A stretch of 64,000 nt of DNA from Dillenia suffruticosa. Lineage: Eukaryota > Streptophyta > Magnoliopsida > Dilleniales > Dilleniaceae. Below, piece by piece: positions 1-9,044 of the stretch (its first letter is position 1; each line of letters opens with the position of its first letter). A program made the translations under genes and the position numbers. Location of the stretch: contig JAVTVX010000021.1 in NCBI GenBank assembly GCA_033439265.1, positions 13,357,001 through 13,421,000 on the forward strand, given 5' to 3'. Below the pieces are notes generated by a model. That model made no database searches and was not told the origin of the DNA. It worked only from the letters and a program-made list of their open reading frames with translations.

Positions 1-559
1 ACGAGCTCCTTGCCATTATCACATGTAATCACCATTTAACCTCTGATTTCATTCTCATTGCGTGCTTGATTGAATATTGAGGGATACTTAAAGAGAACCA
101 TTGAATTTTTTTTTTGCTACCAATCGGATATTACGAATTTTTAGTCCCACAGAAACCGCCATTGAAAACCGACAAACCAACACTCCTTTTTTCCACCATT
201 TTCGTCAACGCCAAACCGGAGACCACAACCACATTAAATGCAAAAGCGGTTTCGAAAACAAACAAAACCAACAAAACAAACTTAACCGACATCCATTTAA
301 ATTTTCAAAAAAAAAAAAAGTCCATGACAAACTAACTTCCCCTTCAGTTTCTCTGGTTTGGTCAACACTATTAAAAAAAACTAATTTATTATTTTTTCCT
401 TTTTCTTTTTTCACTTTTGTTTTTTTAGTTTCCCAAAATTCTGAATCATTTTTTCTCTCTCTCCCCTCAGTTTTCTACTCTCTGCAATTCTTTTCGCCTG
501 TTCAACGTAACAAAATTATTTCGGGGATTAAACCCTAAAAAAAGATGAAGAAACCAAGT
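1..559. other. 3' flank of the MYB gene, no gene seen
   Basis: AT-rich sequence with several poly(A)/poly(T) runs (for example 307-320). It should contain the 3' UTR and polyadenylation region of the minus-strand MYB gene. Open frames here are low-complexity (K/N/F-rich) and resemble no protein I recognise. Nothing else supported. Confidence 0.5.
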
Positions 560-601
560 CCTCTCTCTCTCTGTCTCTCTCTGTCTCTCTCTCTCTCTCT
601 C
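560..601. repeat. CT/GA microsatellite abutting MYB stop codon
   Basis: An almost pure (CT)n tract with two CTGT interruptions. Read on the minus strand it is a GA tract that starts inside the MYB stop codon (TGA at 602-600), so the stop reads TGAGAGAGAGA. Length change in the repeat would stay in the 3' UTR unless it touched the first T. Confidence 0.9.
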
Positions 602-1325
602 AGATTCGGCGCTTAGGAGCAGAATCAGTTCCCAAGCCCAAACCGGAAAAGTAGTTCTTCACTTCCTCTCTGATCATTTCTTGCATCACAGAGAGGAATT
701 CAGGATTCAGTTCACTCCGATTCTTCGCAAAATCCAACCTGGAAGTCAAATCACGAGTCGTCGTTGAAAGAGCCCTCTCCGCCGCCGCCGAGGAAGTCTC
801 AGTTCCCGGCAGCGAAAGCGTCAGCACCGTCGATGGCTCTTCCGAATCCGCCGTCATCGGAAGACTCGAGTCGCTCACATCGGACTCATCGGGACTTCCA
901 GGAGAACACCTCGAACCTCCTCCTCCGACCGCCAACCTCTTGTCCGACCTATCATCGCCGTCACCGCCGCCGTTATCTTCGATCAGGGCCCCGAACTTCC
1001 TCTTCAATGTGGAGTTCCAGTGATTCTTAACAGCGTTATCTGTTCGGCCGTTAAGAAGTTTCGCGATCTTCGCCCACTTGTTCCCGTACTCGGAGTGAGC
1101 TCGGATGATGATCCGATCTTCATCCACCGTAAACGGCCGGTGCTCAACTTCCGGCGAAAGCTGATTACACCACCGTAGGCGGCAGCTCTTTCCCGATCTC
1201 CCGGGAATCGATCTGCTTATATGAGACCAATTTCTCGCCCCGTTCTCTCCCACGAGTCTCCTCAACGTCGCATCTTCTTCAGGACTCCACGGTCCTTTGA
1301 TTCTATCAATCTCATTATTCGCCAT
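600..1325 (-). CDS. R2R3-MYB transcription factor, subgroup 22 (MYB44/70/73/77 type)
   Basis: Nuclear DNA-binding regulator; in Arabidopsis subgroup-22 members act in ABA, auxin and stress signalling. The 241-residue protein is intronless, as is usual for this subgroup. Two MYB repeats are complete: R2 about residues 10-58 (begins [12 protein letters not shown], with [11 protein letters not shown] in the third helix) and R3 about 62-109 ([11 protein letters not shown], ending [18 protein letters not shown]). [15 protein letters not shown] segment follows, matching the subgroup's Ser-rich motif. TVLTLSLPG contains an LxLxL EAR-like repression motif. The C-terminal block [18 protein letters not shown] is the subgroup's conserved tail. 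The start at 1325 is the first ATG upstream of R2. On subgroup identity I am confident; I cannot pick the exact orthologue. Confidence 0.95.
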   Translation of the reverse strand: MANNEIDRIKGPWSPEEDATLRRLVGENGARNWSHISRSIPGRSGKSCRLRWCNQLSPEVEHRPFTVDEDRIIIRAHSEYGNKWAKIAKLLNGRTDNAVKNHWNSTLKRKFGALIEDNGGGDGDDRSDKRLAVGGGGSRCSPGSPDESDVSDSSLPMTADSEEPSTVLTLSLPGTETSSAAAERALSTTTRDLTSRLDFAKNRSELNPEFLSVMQEMIREEVKNYFSGLGLGTDSAPKRRI

Positions 1326-1500
1326 AAAATCTCAAACCCTAGAAACCCTAACCCTTGAAATCGAAAATTTAAATATAGGGACAGAGAGGAAAGAGAATGA
1401 GACTAGAAAACGGAGAGGTGAGAGAGGGGGAAAGAAGTGGGAGAAGAGAAAGAGGAGCCGAGAGGGTATTTAAAGGGTGGGGAAGTAGGGTAACGGGAAG
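1326..1500 (-). promoter_or_regulatory. MYB 5' UTR and core promoter region
   Basis: Upstream of the minus-strand ATG. Plus-strand AAACCCTAA at 1343-1351 is a telo-box type element (TTAGGGTTT in gene orientation), with a second AAACCCTAG just before it. About 145 bp upstream of the ATG, the minus strand reads CCCTTTAAATA (plus 1467-1477), a weak TATA-like sequence. A purine-rich GAGAGG stretch lies between. Positions of transcription start are inferred, not shown. Confidence 0.4.
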
Positions 1501-1899
1501 AGCCGGTAATGATAGGGCAGGTAAGAAGGGAGTTGGGGACTATTAGAGAACCTGTTATTGTAAGTTGGCGGTTAGGATTGGATACAGCTGTGAAGGTGAA
1601 CACGCGTCGCCACAAAGCGTTTCTAGTAATATCTCGCGAATTTGATGGGGAAGGTTTATCGAGAGAGAGAGTTACCTATTTTCTAGTGGACAGTTTTGGA
1701 AGTTAGAAGAGGCGGCACTTTGGAGGATCACAATTACAAATATTATAAATTGTTTTTTCAAAAAAAAATATTCTATATATATATATATAAAAGAATATAT
1801 TGATATCAAATATAGAAGAAGGAATTTTTAATTTTATAAAATAACATGAAGGAATTGAAGTGATGAAACCTAGGTCGTCGTTGGTAAAAATTTTTATTA

Positions 1900-3060
1900 T
1901 ATTGTATGATTTTTTTTCTCATTTTGTTGCACCAATTGTCATACTTTGTATTTAAATACTTAATTATGAATGATTCGATTTAATAATAAATGGGAAAATT
2001 AAGTTTTTAATTTTTAATTTTTAAATATTTTAAAAATTCAATTCGATAAAATTTAGGCTGATAATTGGTAAATAGTTTCATACATAGTATGATATTTTTT
2101 CTTTTTTTCTTGTTTTGACGGTACTGAGAGCCAAACATTGCATTTAAGCTAAGATTTATAAATAATTTGATTTCAGCAAAGTGTAAGATGACGTTATTAT
2201 ACCAATAACACGGTTAAAATGAAAATCTTTTTATAAGTTATTCTTATTGTATCTTTATTTTTATTGTTTTGGTTATGATTAGTATATTAGATTTTTAAGA
2301 AAACAATTTAGGTTGGTCAAATACTATGATTGTTAAATATAATATTAAATTCAAATGTGAAATAATAATTTTTTTTTATTTTTTATTTTTATGAAATATT
2401 TTGAAAGATTTGATGGAATGGTTATCCGATAATTCTAAACTCTTTGCTATATCGAGTAACCTATTTTTTTGATCGTACCAAAAGCTATACATTGCATTAA
2501 ACACAATTTCATAAATGATTCGAACTTTTTTGCTTCAATTGTCCTAATTTGATCATTGCTTTTATTATTTCAGTTATAATTAGTACCACTGATTTTTAAA
2601 AATTCAGTTTAATTGTATTATATTTTATGATTGTTAGGAGTATATTCGTATCAAATGCGGAATTTTTTTCGCTTTATTTTTATAGAAAAAAGTTGAAGGA
2701 TTTGGTTGGAAGAAATAAACCTTTTGCTATATGTGTGAACTTTTTCTTGTTTTGATTGAATCGGGCACCATTCGTTACATTTAAAATTTGATTGGTGATT
2801 TCTTAAAATGTTGTTCATTCTTTGGTGATTTCTTAAACCTTTGTTGAGATCGACACTATTTTGGTTTTTTTTTTTTTTAAATCTTTTTCTACTTAATATA
2901 TCATGACACAAGTATTCTCTCTCTCAAAAAAAAAAAAAAAAAAAAAAACAAGTATATGATGATTTGATTTTTTTTCTAAGATCCTTGGTTTTTCTTGTTT
3001 GGCTGTAATTATTTTCGATGATTTAAATGATCTTTTTTTATGCATTATGTTTTCTCATTA
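1900..3060. repeat. Degenerate tandem array of AT-rich units, about 200-350 bp each
   Basis: Recognisable unit pieces recur: a segment like TTGCATTTAA followed by ATAAATGATTCGATTT appears near 1945, 2135, 2488 and 2780, preceded by TTCTTGTTTTGA (2108, 2743) or similar. A second segment, TTATGATTAGTA then GATTTTTAA, appears near 2272 and again near 2573, about 301 bp apart, each followed by ATGATTGTTA. Units are strongly diverged and of uneven length. No open frame of note. Confidence 0.55.
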
Positions 3061-4056
3061 TTATTTATAATAAATAATTATATTTAGAGATATTCATTCT
3101 ATTTAAGCAATTATCTCAAAAGAAAATTTTGTGTTGATTTATCACAGAGTTCAAAAGTTATTAAAATACATTATCGATAAATTTTGGTTCCTTATAGCTA
3201 ACACAAGGCCAACAACGCAGTCACAAAAAGATTCGATATTTCAAAAATAATTCAATTATTTTTTCCCTTTTTGGCATAAATTGATCATTGCGAATCGATC
3301 ATTTCATGACGTTCATTATTGGTTGTACATAACGTTAATTTGAAAAAATCGATAACCGATATTATAAATTTCAATTATATAAATAAATGTATACCATATT
3401 AGTATCTTTTAACTCTCAATAAATTATGTCATTTATTTTAAATAATTTACCCGTATTTCTTATAAGAACATTGTTTATTCCACGTGATTTATAATTTTTG
3501 AGATTTTACTCTTTTTTAGATTTTAGAGATTTAAATTTTAGTTAAATTAAGTTGGAATATAAAATATAAATTAAAATTTCTTTTATTTGATACATTTCTT
3601 CATTGTTAACTACTGACATTAAAAAAAATGATAAAACTTTTTATAAAAGAAAAAAAAAACGTAACATTTGAGGAAAATCATTAAAGTTTTGTCGATTCTG
3701 ATTATATTTCTTATATATCAAAAAAATAAAATTACATTAAATTGATCAAATTTTTTCAATTCGTTGTATCAAATATAATGTGGCGATCCTTTTTTTCTTT
3801 TTAATAACGGTGAATATATTCTAGGAATTAGAAATGGAAATATTTTAAAAGAAACATAAACAAATGTTTGGGAATAAATAGAATTAGATTAATAAAAAAT
3901 TTTCTTATTACTATTTTTATCATATCTCTCCTTCAATTTCTCTCTCTACTTTTCATCTCCTTGGCTTTCTCTCTCTGGTTGAACTCTTACATTCTTACAT
4001 CTTTTTGTGCAAATATTTTGGAAATTACTAATGAAAACATTTTTGCAGGAGATCAA
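3061..4056. other. AT-rich intergenic DNA, no gene seen
   Basis: Very AT-rich with short A/T runs; nothing recognisable as coding or structured. Confidence 0.5.
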
Positions 4057-4510
4057 TGGTTGAGATGAGATGAGATGAGATGAGAGAGAGATATGGTTTG
4101 ACCGAGAGGAGAGGGGCCAGGCTGGAGAGCATTTACACTGGCGTGAGGGATTTGGCGTCTGGTGTTGCTTATTAGCGAAGACACCCGCACGGAATTGCTG
4201 AGCTGGACAAAATAACGACAAGTCTTCGGTCGCCGAAAAACGGACTGCCACTCTGTCACTCCACTCCGGCCTGAATACCTGTCTTCGAATTCGTCATCCT
4301 AACGGCCTCTTCTTAACCCACACATGTCCTTTTGCCCTTTACTCGAACCGTCTAATCCGACGTCGTAACGGTGTGATTGTATTGCGACGCCGTCGTTTGG
4401 AGGCCCCGGTACCTACCCTACCATGACCGTATATTCTAAAATTTGAAGGGATTTTGATCAGCCCTCTCCTTTCCTAGCATTTCTTTTTTAAAAAAAAAAA
4501 AAAAAAAAAA
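4057..4510. other. GC-rich orphan island followed by an A21 tract
   Basis: Roughly 4060-4440 is markedly richer in G+C than its surroundings. It begins with a (GAGAT)n tract (4063-4085), contains CGACGCCGTCGTTT (about 4384-4397) of the kind common in plant promoters, plus GACGTC, and after an AT-rich spacer ends at a run of about 21 A (4490-4510). Both strands hold short open frames but none resembles a known protein. It could be a detached promoter/5' exon or a retrocopied fragment; identity unknown. Confidence 0.4.
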
Positions 4511-4959
4511 TTTACGTGTATATTGTTTAATTTTTTATTTTATCAATAATTATTTTTTTTTTATATTTAAGAATTTTTATCGAATTTTTATCGAATTTTT
4601 TAATTTTATTTTCTTAAATCCTAAAACTAGATATACAAATATTTTTTTATTTCAAATGTAGAAAACATAAAGAAACAATGTCATTTTTTTTCAATTTTTA
4701 ATAAAATTTTAGGGTTTAAAAAGTTCTTACTCTTCAAACTATAGGGTTTATTTTTTAAAAATAAATAAATAAAATTTTAGTTGTAATTTAGAATCTTAAA
4801 ATTTAGCAACATTTATTAGAAAACTCATTTTGTTTGGAGAATGTTTAGAAAGAGGAGTGAGAACACAAGAGGAAGGCTTATACCAATACGCCATACATAC
4901 TTGCAAGAAAAAGAATGAAAAAGAATTTTCAAATCACTGAATTTCAATGAAAATGTTAA

Positions 4960-5241
4960 CTATTTGGATACCATCAATCTCCAGAATCCAATATTTGCGG
5001 GTAACGTAATGCCGCATAGAGCCGCAAGAGCCTCTGGGATGGTTACATCTCTCCAGCCTACCTCTTTCAATGACTTTGTAGAAATGAGCATCCCGCCTGC
5101 ATTTCTAATAAAAATACTCTCAAAATAGTTTAATAGTTACTAACTCTTTTTTTAAATCCAATGATCAAACCCCAATCCCATAAGATCTTTATGATTATTT
5201 ACTGCTCCGCCTACATTTATTTTGCAGAAGTCAAGAGGGGG
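4960..5241 (-). pseudogene. Non-LTR retrotransposon RNase H (RVT_3-like) remnant
   Basis: Minus-strand translation from 5241 reads PPLDFCKINVGGAVNN then DLMGLGF, typical of plant RVT_3 RNase H domains where the first catalytic Asp sits in KINxDGA; here that Asp is Gly. After about 50 bp of interruption (stop codons) the same domain resumes near 5106 with NAGGMLISTKSLKEVGW, then TIPEALAALCGI, where the usual AEALAAL carries the catalytic Glu, still present. It ends in a stop near 4972. So this is a dead fragment of a LINE C-terminal RNase H; no reverse transcriptase was found next to it. Confidence 0.7.
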
Positions 5242-5269
5242 ATCACACAAATTTTTTTTTAAATTACCC

Positions 5270-5385
5270 ATATCTGGTATCGATTAAATCTAATTCGAGT
5301 CCAATTAAACTATTAAGGGATAAAACTCTCTCGCATATCTTTTTTTTATATACAAAATTCAAATATGAGATTTTGATTAAAGAAA
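5270..5385 (-). repeat. Copy of an AT-rich dispersed repeat family
   Basis: In minus orientation it carries the series ATTTGAATTTTGTATATA, GAGAGAGTTTTAT, CTTAATAGTTTAATT, CTCGAATTAGATTTAATC. The same order of blocks, diverged, recurs at about 6785-6905 and 36105-36245 on the plus strand. Class unknown. Confidence 0.45.
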
Positions 5386-6077
5386 AATAACGTCTATCTA
5401 CTAAATCAACTAGGTGTGATGTTGATGATAATACCAAATATTTGAGCCATGCCCCTATATTATGTAGTATTTCTAAAACTTTAAGAGAAGTTTTAAAATT
5501 TTTAATAATATTTATGATATTTATGAAAACATGGCTGGACTATACATATTAAAAAGATTCAAAGGGCCAATGGTGCAGGCTACGGTCAATCCACAAAGGA
5601 ACACGAGAAAAATAGAGGGTCCAAAATACTTGGCTTTTGAATCACAAAAGTCTCCCCATACCATATCATACCATACCATACCCCATCTCATTTATTAAAA
5701 TTGGAGCCATACTCATTAATAATTCAACCATACTTTAAACAAATAAAAAGTTGGAATTGCTTTTTGTGCCTCTGTTTTCTTGAACATGCACTGAATTATG
5801 GTTGCACACAAACACACACACACACACACACACACACGTATAATTTCCTATTATGTTAATAGACATGGCCGAGAAGGGTCGAGGATGTTTCCTTTTCTGA
5901 AACGTTGGATTTAAAAACTGAGATTGCTTTTCCAATGTCTGTGAAAGAAACCATATTTTAATTAAATAATTAAGTTTGTGTCATGATTTCTTGACGAGGT
6001 CGGTCCATATTGTATAAATTATGGGGACGAATAAATAAGCACGTGCCCTCAGTTTGACACGTGCTTTGAAACTGAAA
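5386..6077. other. Intergenic DNA with small simple repeats
   Basis: Contains an ATACC-type pentamer tract (about 5655-5680) and a (CA)n microsatellite (about 5812-5836). No gene seen. Confidence 0.5.
6037..6066. promoter_or_regulatory. Inverted pair of G-boxes
   Basis: AAGCACGTG (6037-6045) and CACGTGCTT (6058-6066) form a perfect 9-bp inverted repeat around a 12-nt spacer, each arm carrying the bZIP/bHLH G-box CACGTG. There is no gene within 3 kb, so regulatory use is uncertain. Confidence 0.4.
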
Positions 6078-6090
6078 TGATAATTTTTAG

Positions 6091-6272
6091 ACTAAACTGT
6101 TTTTGGATTGAATAGATAGACACTCTATTCTTTAATAAGAGATTTTAAGTTCGAATCTTGTGAATGATGAAAAGAGATTTGAAAGAGTCAATATGTAAAA
6201 TGGATCCCACAATATTCAAATTTGATTAATTGAATAAAATTTAGGTACTGATAATGATGAAAAAAAAAATAG
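6091..6272 (+). mobile_element. tRNA-derived SINE with 13-bp target-site duplication
   Basis: The body ends in an A-run (about 6260-6269) and is flanked by a perfect 13-bp direct repeat TGATAATTTTTAG (6078-6090 and 6273-6285). It holds a B-box-like AGTTCGAATCT and a degenerate A-box region. A homologous copy at 25197-25371 shares the whole architecture, including the start ACTAAACT, the central GAAAGAGTCAAT block and the 3' AATAAAATTTAG..GATAAT-poly(A). These are the marks of a Pol III SINE. Confidence 0.8.
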
Positions 6273-6285
6273 TGATAATTTTTAG

Positions 6286-8900
6286 TAAAGAATCTAGATT
6301 AGCCTCCTGCTCTAAGATTAGGTGCCTTTTGACCGCAATTTTGTAAAGCATGGTCTCTGAGAATAATATTCTTAGTATATACATCATGCACAGGAATTGT
6401 TCTGATAAAAGACAAAAGCTTGAGTCACATTATTATAGTATAAGCTTAGTCTCAAATTCATACTCTGCAAGTGCATATGCGTGGAACAGCTCCCCCTCTA
6501 AAATTAAAAAATATATATATATTTAAATAATATTAAAATTTAAATATTGTTTTTAATTGTAATATCAAATATATATTATATTTTATCTCTTTTTAAAATT
6601 TCAATATGAAAGTGTGAGCGCATTAGTTTATGATATTATTACTTTTTGTTACTTATGAAAGGAATTGCATAGCTTCTCAAATATTTCTTCAAAATTTGTT
6701 CAACAAATGTGATAAACTATGAACATTTTCCTTGTTATATACAATACTAACGTATATTTGGTCAAGTGATCAAACACTAATTTCTTTAAATAAAATTTTA
6801 AATTTAAATTTTATATACGAAAAAAGATTTTTAAAAAGTTTTATTCCTTAAGAGATTAATTCCGTTCGAATTGAATTTTATAAAAATATCTCAATAGTTT
6901 ATATGTATATAAAAAACTGTCTCTAAGGAGACAGTTTAGTATTCATAATTTTTTTCCCTTAATTCAGTGATTTCAGATTCAAATCTCAATATAAAAAAAA
7001 AAAAAACCTAGGATGGTTGAGTGTATTTTTATGGGGTTGGTTGATTCGAAAAGTTTTAGGCTTAGTTGTGAGAATGTGCTATAGGGTTAGGAAGGAATCC
7101 TAGGGGTGCCCTCGTGTTTTGTGTGTGTAATTATATAATAACACACACTTGGTCTTTATTTTTGTATGAACTATTTTATTAATGCAAATTGTTAAAATAA
7201 AAAAGATATTTGGTGATTCTAAGAAAAGGCAGTTGCTTGATGCGCCAAGTTAGGCATCCGCTTTGCTTACTAATCACAAAGTTAGGTATCTGTGAATAAT
7301 ATCGTTGGGACGATGTTTGAAATGATGTATAAGATGAAAGAGATTGTATAGAATAAAAATATTATATTTTATTTACGAATATTGAGATATAACTAAAAAT
7401 TATCACTCTTAAAGAAAAAAAATAAGTTAAATTTATTTATATTTTTTTAAGGATACGTGCGAATAAGGTAAAACTAAAAAATTTGATCTTTTTTTTTTTA
7501 ACTTTATTTTCATATATTTTTATAAATTTTTGTCTTATATTCTTCTCGTTCTTATTTCAGATCAAATATTATACAAATTTGTACGGACCAAAATTTAGCA
7601 TGTTTCAAATAAAAGGTTGCTTAGGTTTGCATGGACTAAAATTTAGGAGAGACCTGGGTATGATTAACATATTGGTTGAGTAGATTTAGATTTTAAAATT
7701 TCAACGTAAAATCGTAAATTCATTTTCATCGGTATTTTTTTAAGCTTGATATATAATAACATTTTAGTAAAATGATTTTTTTTTTTACTTATGAATAAAA
7801 AAAATTATATTAGAATAACTATTCTTAAAACAGATTTGATAAATATTTAAATTATATTAATTAAAATATGATTTCAAATATCGATTTATATATAAATAAA
7901 AATGATTTTTCATAGGGCCGTTTGAACCGTATTCCGCCAACTTGGGGCATGACGTACATGTGCCAACCACCTCTTGATCTTGATCCAAAGGCAAGCTAAA
8001 CGCTAATAGTGTAGTAATAATAATTAGAGTGTTTTCTTTTTTTCCCTTTTTTATTATTTGTTGCTCAAACAAATTATTGTTGAATATATAAATTTTTGTT
8101 TAAATATGATGATTTAGGTAACGAAGAACGGAGAAAACATGTATTGAAAAAATTCTATCAGTTAAAAATCTAATTTGATTTAAATCAAATTTAATATAAT
8201 TATCAGATATCGATTATTTATTAAATAAAAGAGTATATCTATTTATATTCAATATAAGATTGAGGGAGTGAAAATTTTTCATCTATTTCTCACCTTAAAA
8301 TAAATCCATTATGTGTTAAGAGGATTAAACACTAACATTTAATTCTACTAGAAAATCAAGTTTTCTACATAATCACAACACAAGTTTAAGCTAAACTTGA
8401 ACCACATCTTCTTCTTTGTTCTCCGTGAACTTATCGAATTTGATAAAATCAGATCAATTTAGAACTTGACTGAACTAAAATTTTATAAAACTTTTTCAAT
8501 ATAACGAATTATTAGTATGGTGATCATTTAAATACTTTTTTATTGAGAAATTTAGATTTTACTTATAATACCTATTAGACATAAAAATAATTTTTACTTT
8601 TATTAAAAATATTACAAATTAAATTAAATTAAGAGAAATTGAGATTTTTCGATAGTGTTATACTTTACAACCCTTACTCGTGTTATTTTACAGAAGATTA
8701 ATACTATAATTTTACCACCGCCTCAAGTGCTTCACTATTTTTCTATTTTTTTTAACAAATTTACTATTTTTCCCATCTTTTCTCAATAAGAAAAATTTTT
8801 ATTTTAGATTTTTTACTATATTAAATAAATTCTGTGAAATAGTGTAAAATTAAAAAATAGCGACTTTTTATTTTACCCCCGTCGGCGACCGCGTCTCCGA
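6286..8900. other. AT-rich intergenic DNA upstream of the PRKRIP1-like gene
   Basis: Holds one more copy of the AT-rich dispersed family (about 6785-6905) and related fragments near 8150-8270. Short open frames are low complexity. No gene seen. Confidence 0.5.
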
Positions 8901-8984
8901 GTTTCTCTCAAATTTCAAGCGGTTCGAAAGTAATTTTCCCGGCGTACGTAGGAAAAAAAAGCCAAATCCTCTCTCTCTCTCCAG

Positions 8985-9029
8985 AAACCCTAACATGCCC
9001 AAGTAAACAAAACCCAAAACCTAGGGTTT
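8985..9029 (+). promoter_or_regulatory. Telo-box elements in the PRKRIP1-like leader
   Basis: AAACCCTAA at 8985-8993 and AAACCTAGGGTTT at 9017-9029, just 16-60 bp before the ATG. Telo-boxes are common near the starts of plant housekeeping genes. A (CT)n leader tract lies at 8968-8981. Confidence 0.5.
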
Positions 9030-9044
9030 GCAAATCCTACATCC

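Noticed and set aside
101-538. 145-codon open frame on the plus strand near the left edge
   Set aside because: Low-complexity N/K/F-rich translation in AT-rich DNA, no family resemblance; it lies in the MYB 3' flank.
764-1030. Open frame antisense to the MYB gene
   Set aside because: Shadow of the GC-rich MYB coding sequence.
3946-4251. 101-codon minus-strand frame in the GC-rich island
   Set aside because: No motif; alternative frame equally open; kept only as part of the island.
8985-8993. Interstitial telomere sequence
   Set aside because: Single AAACCCTAA units near gene starts are telo-boxes, not telomeric arrays.
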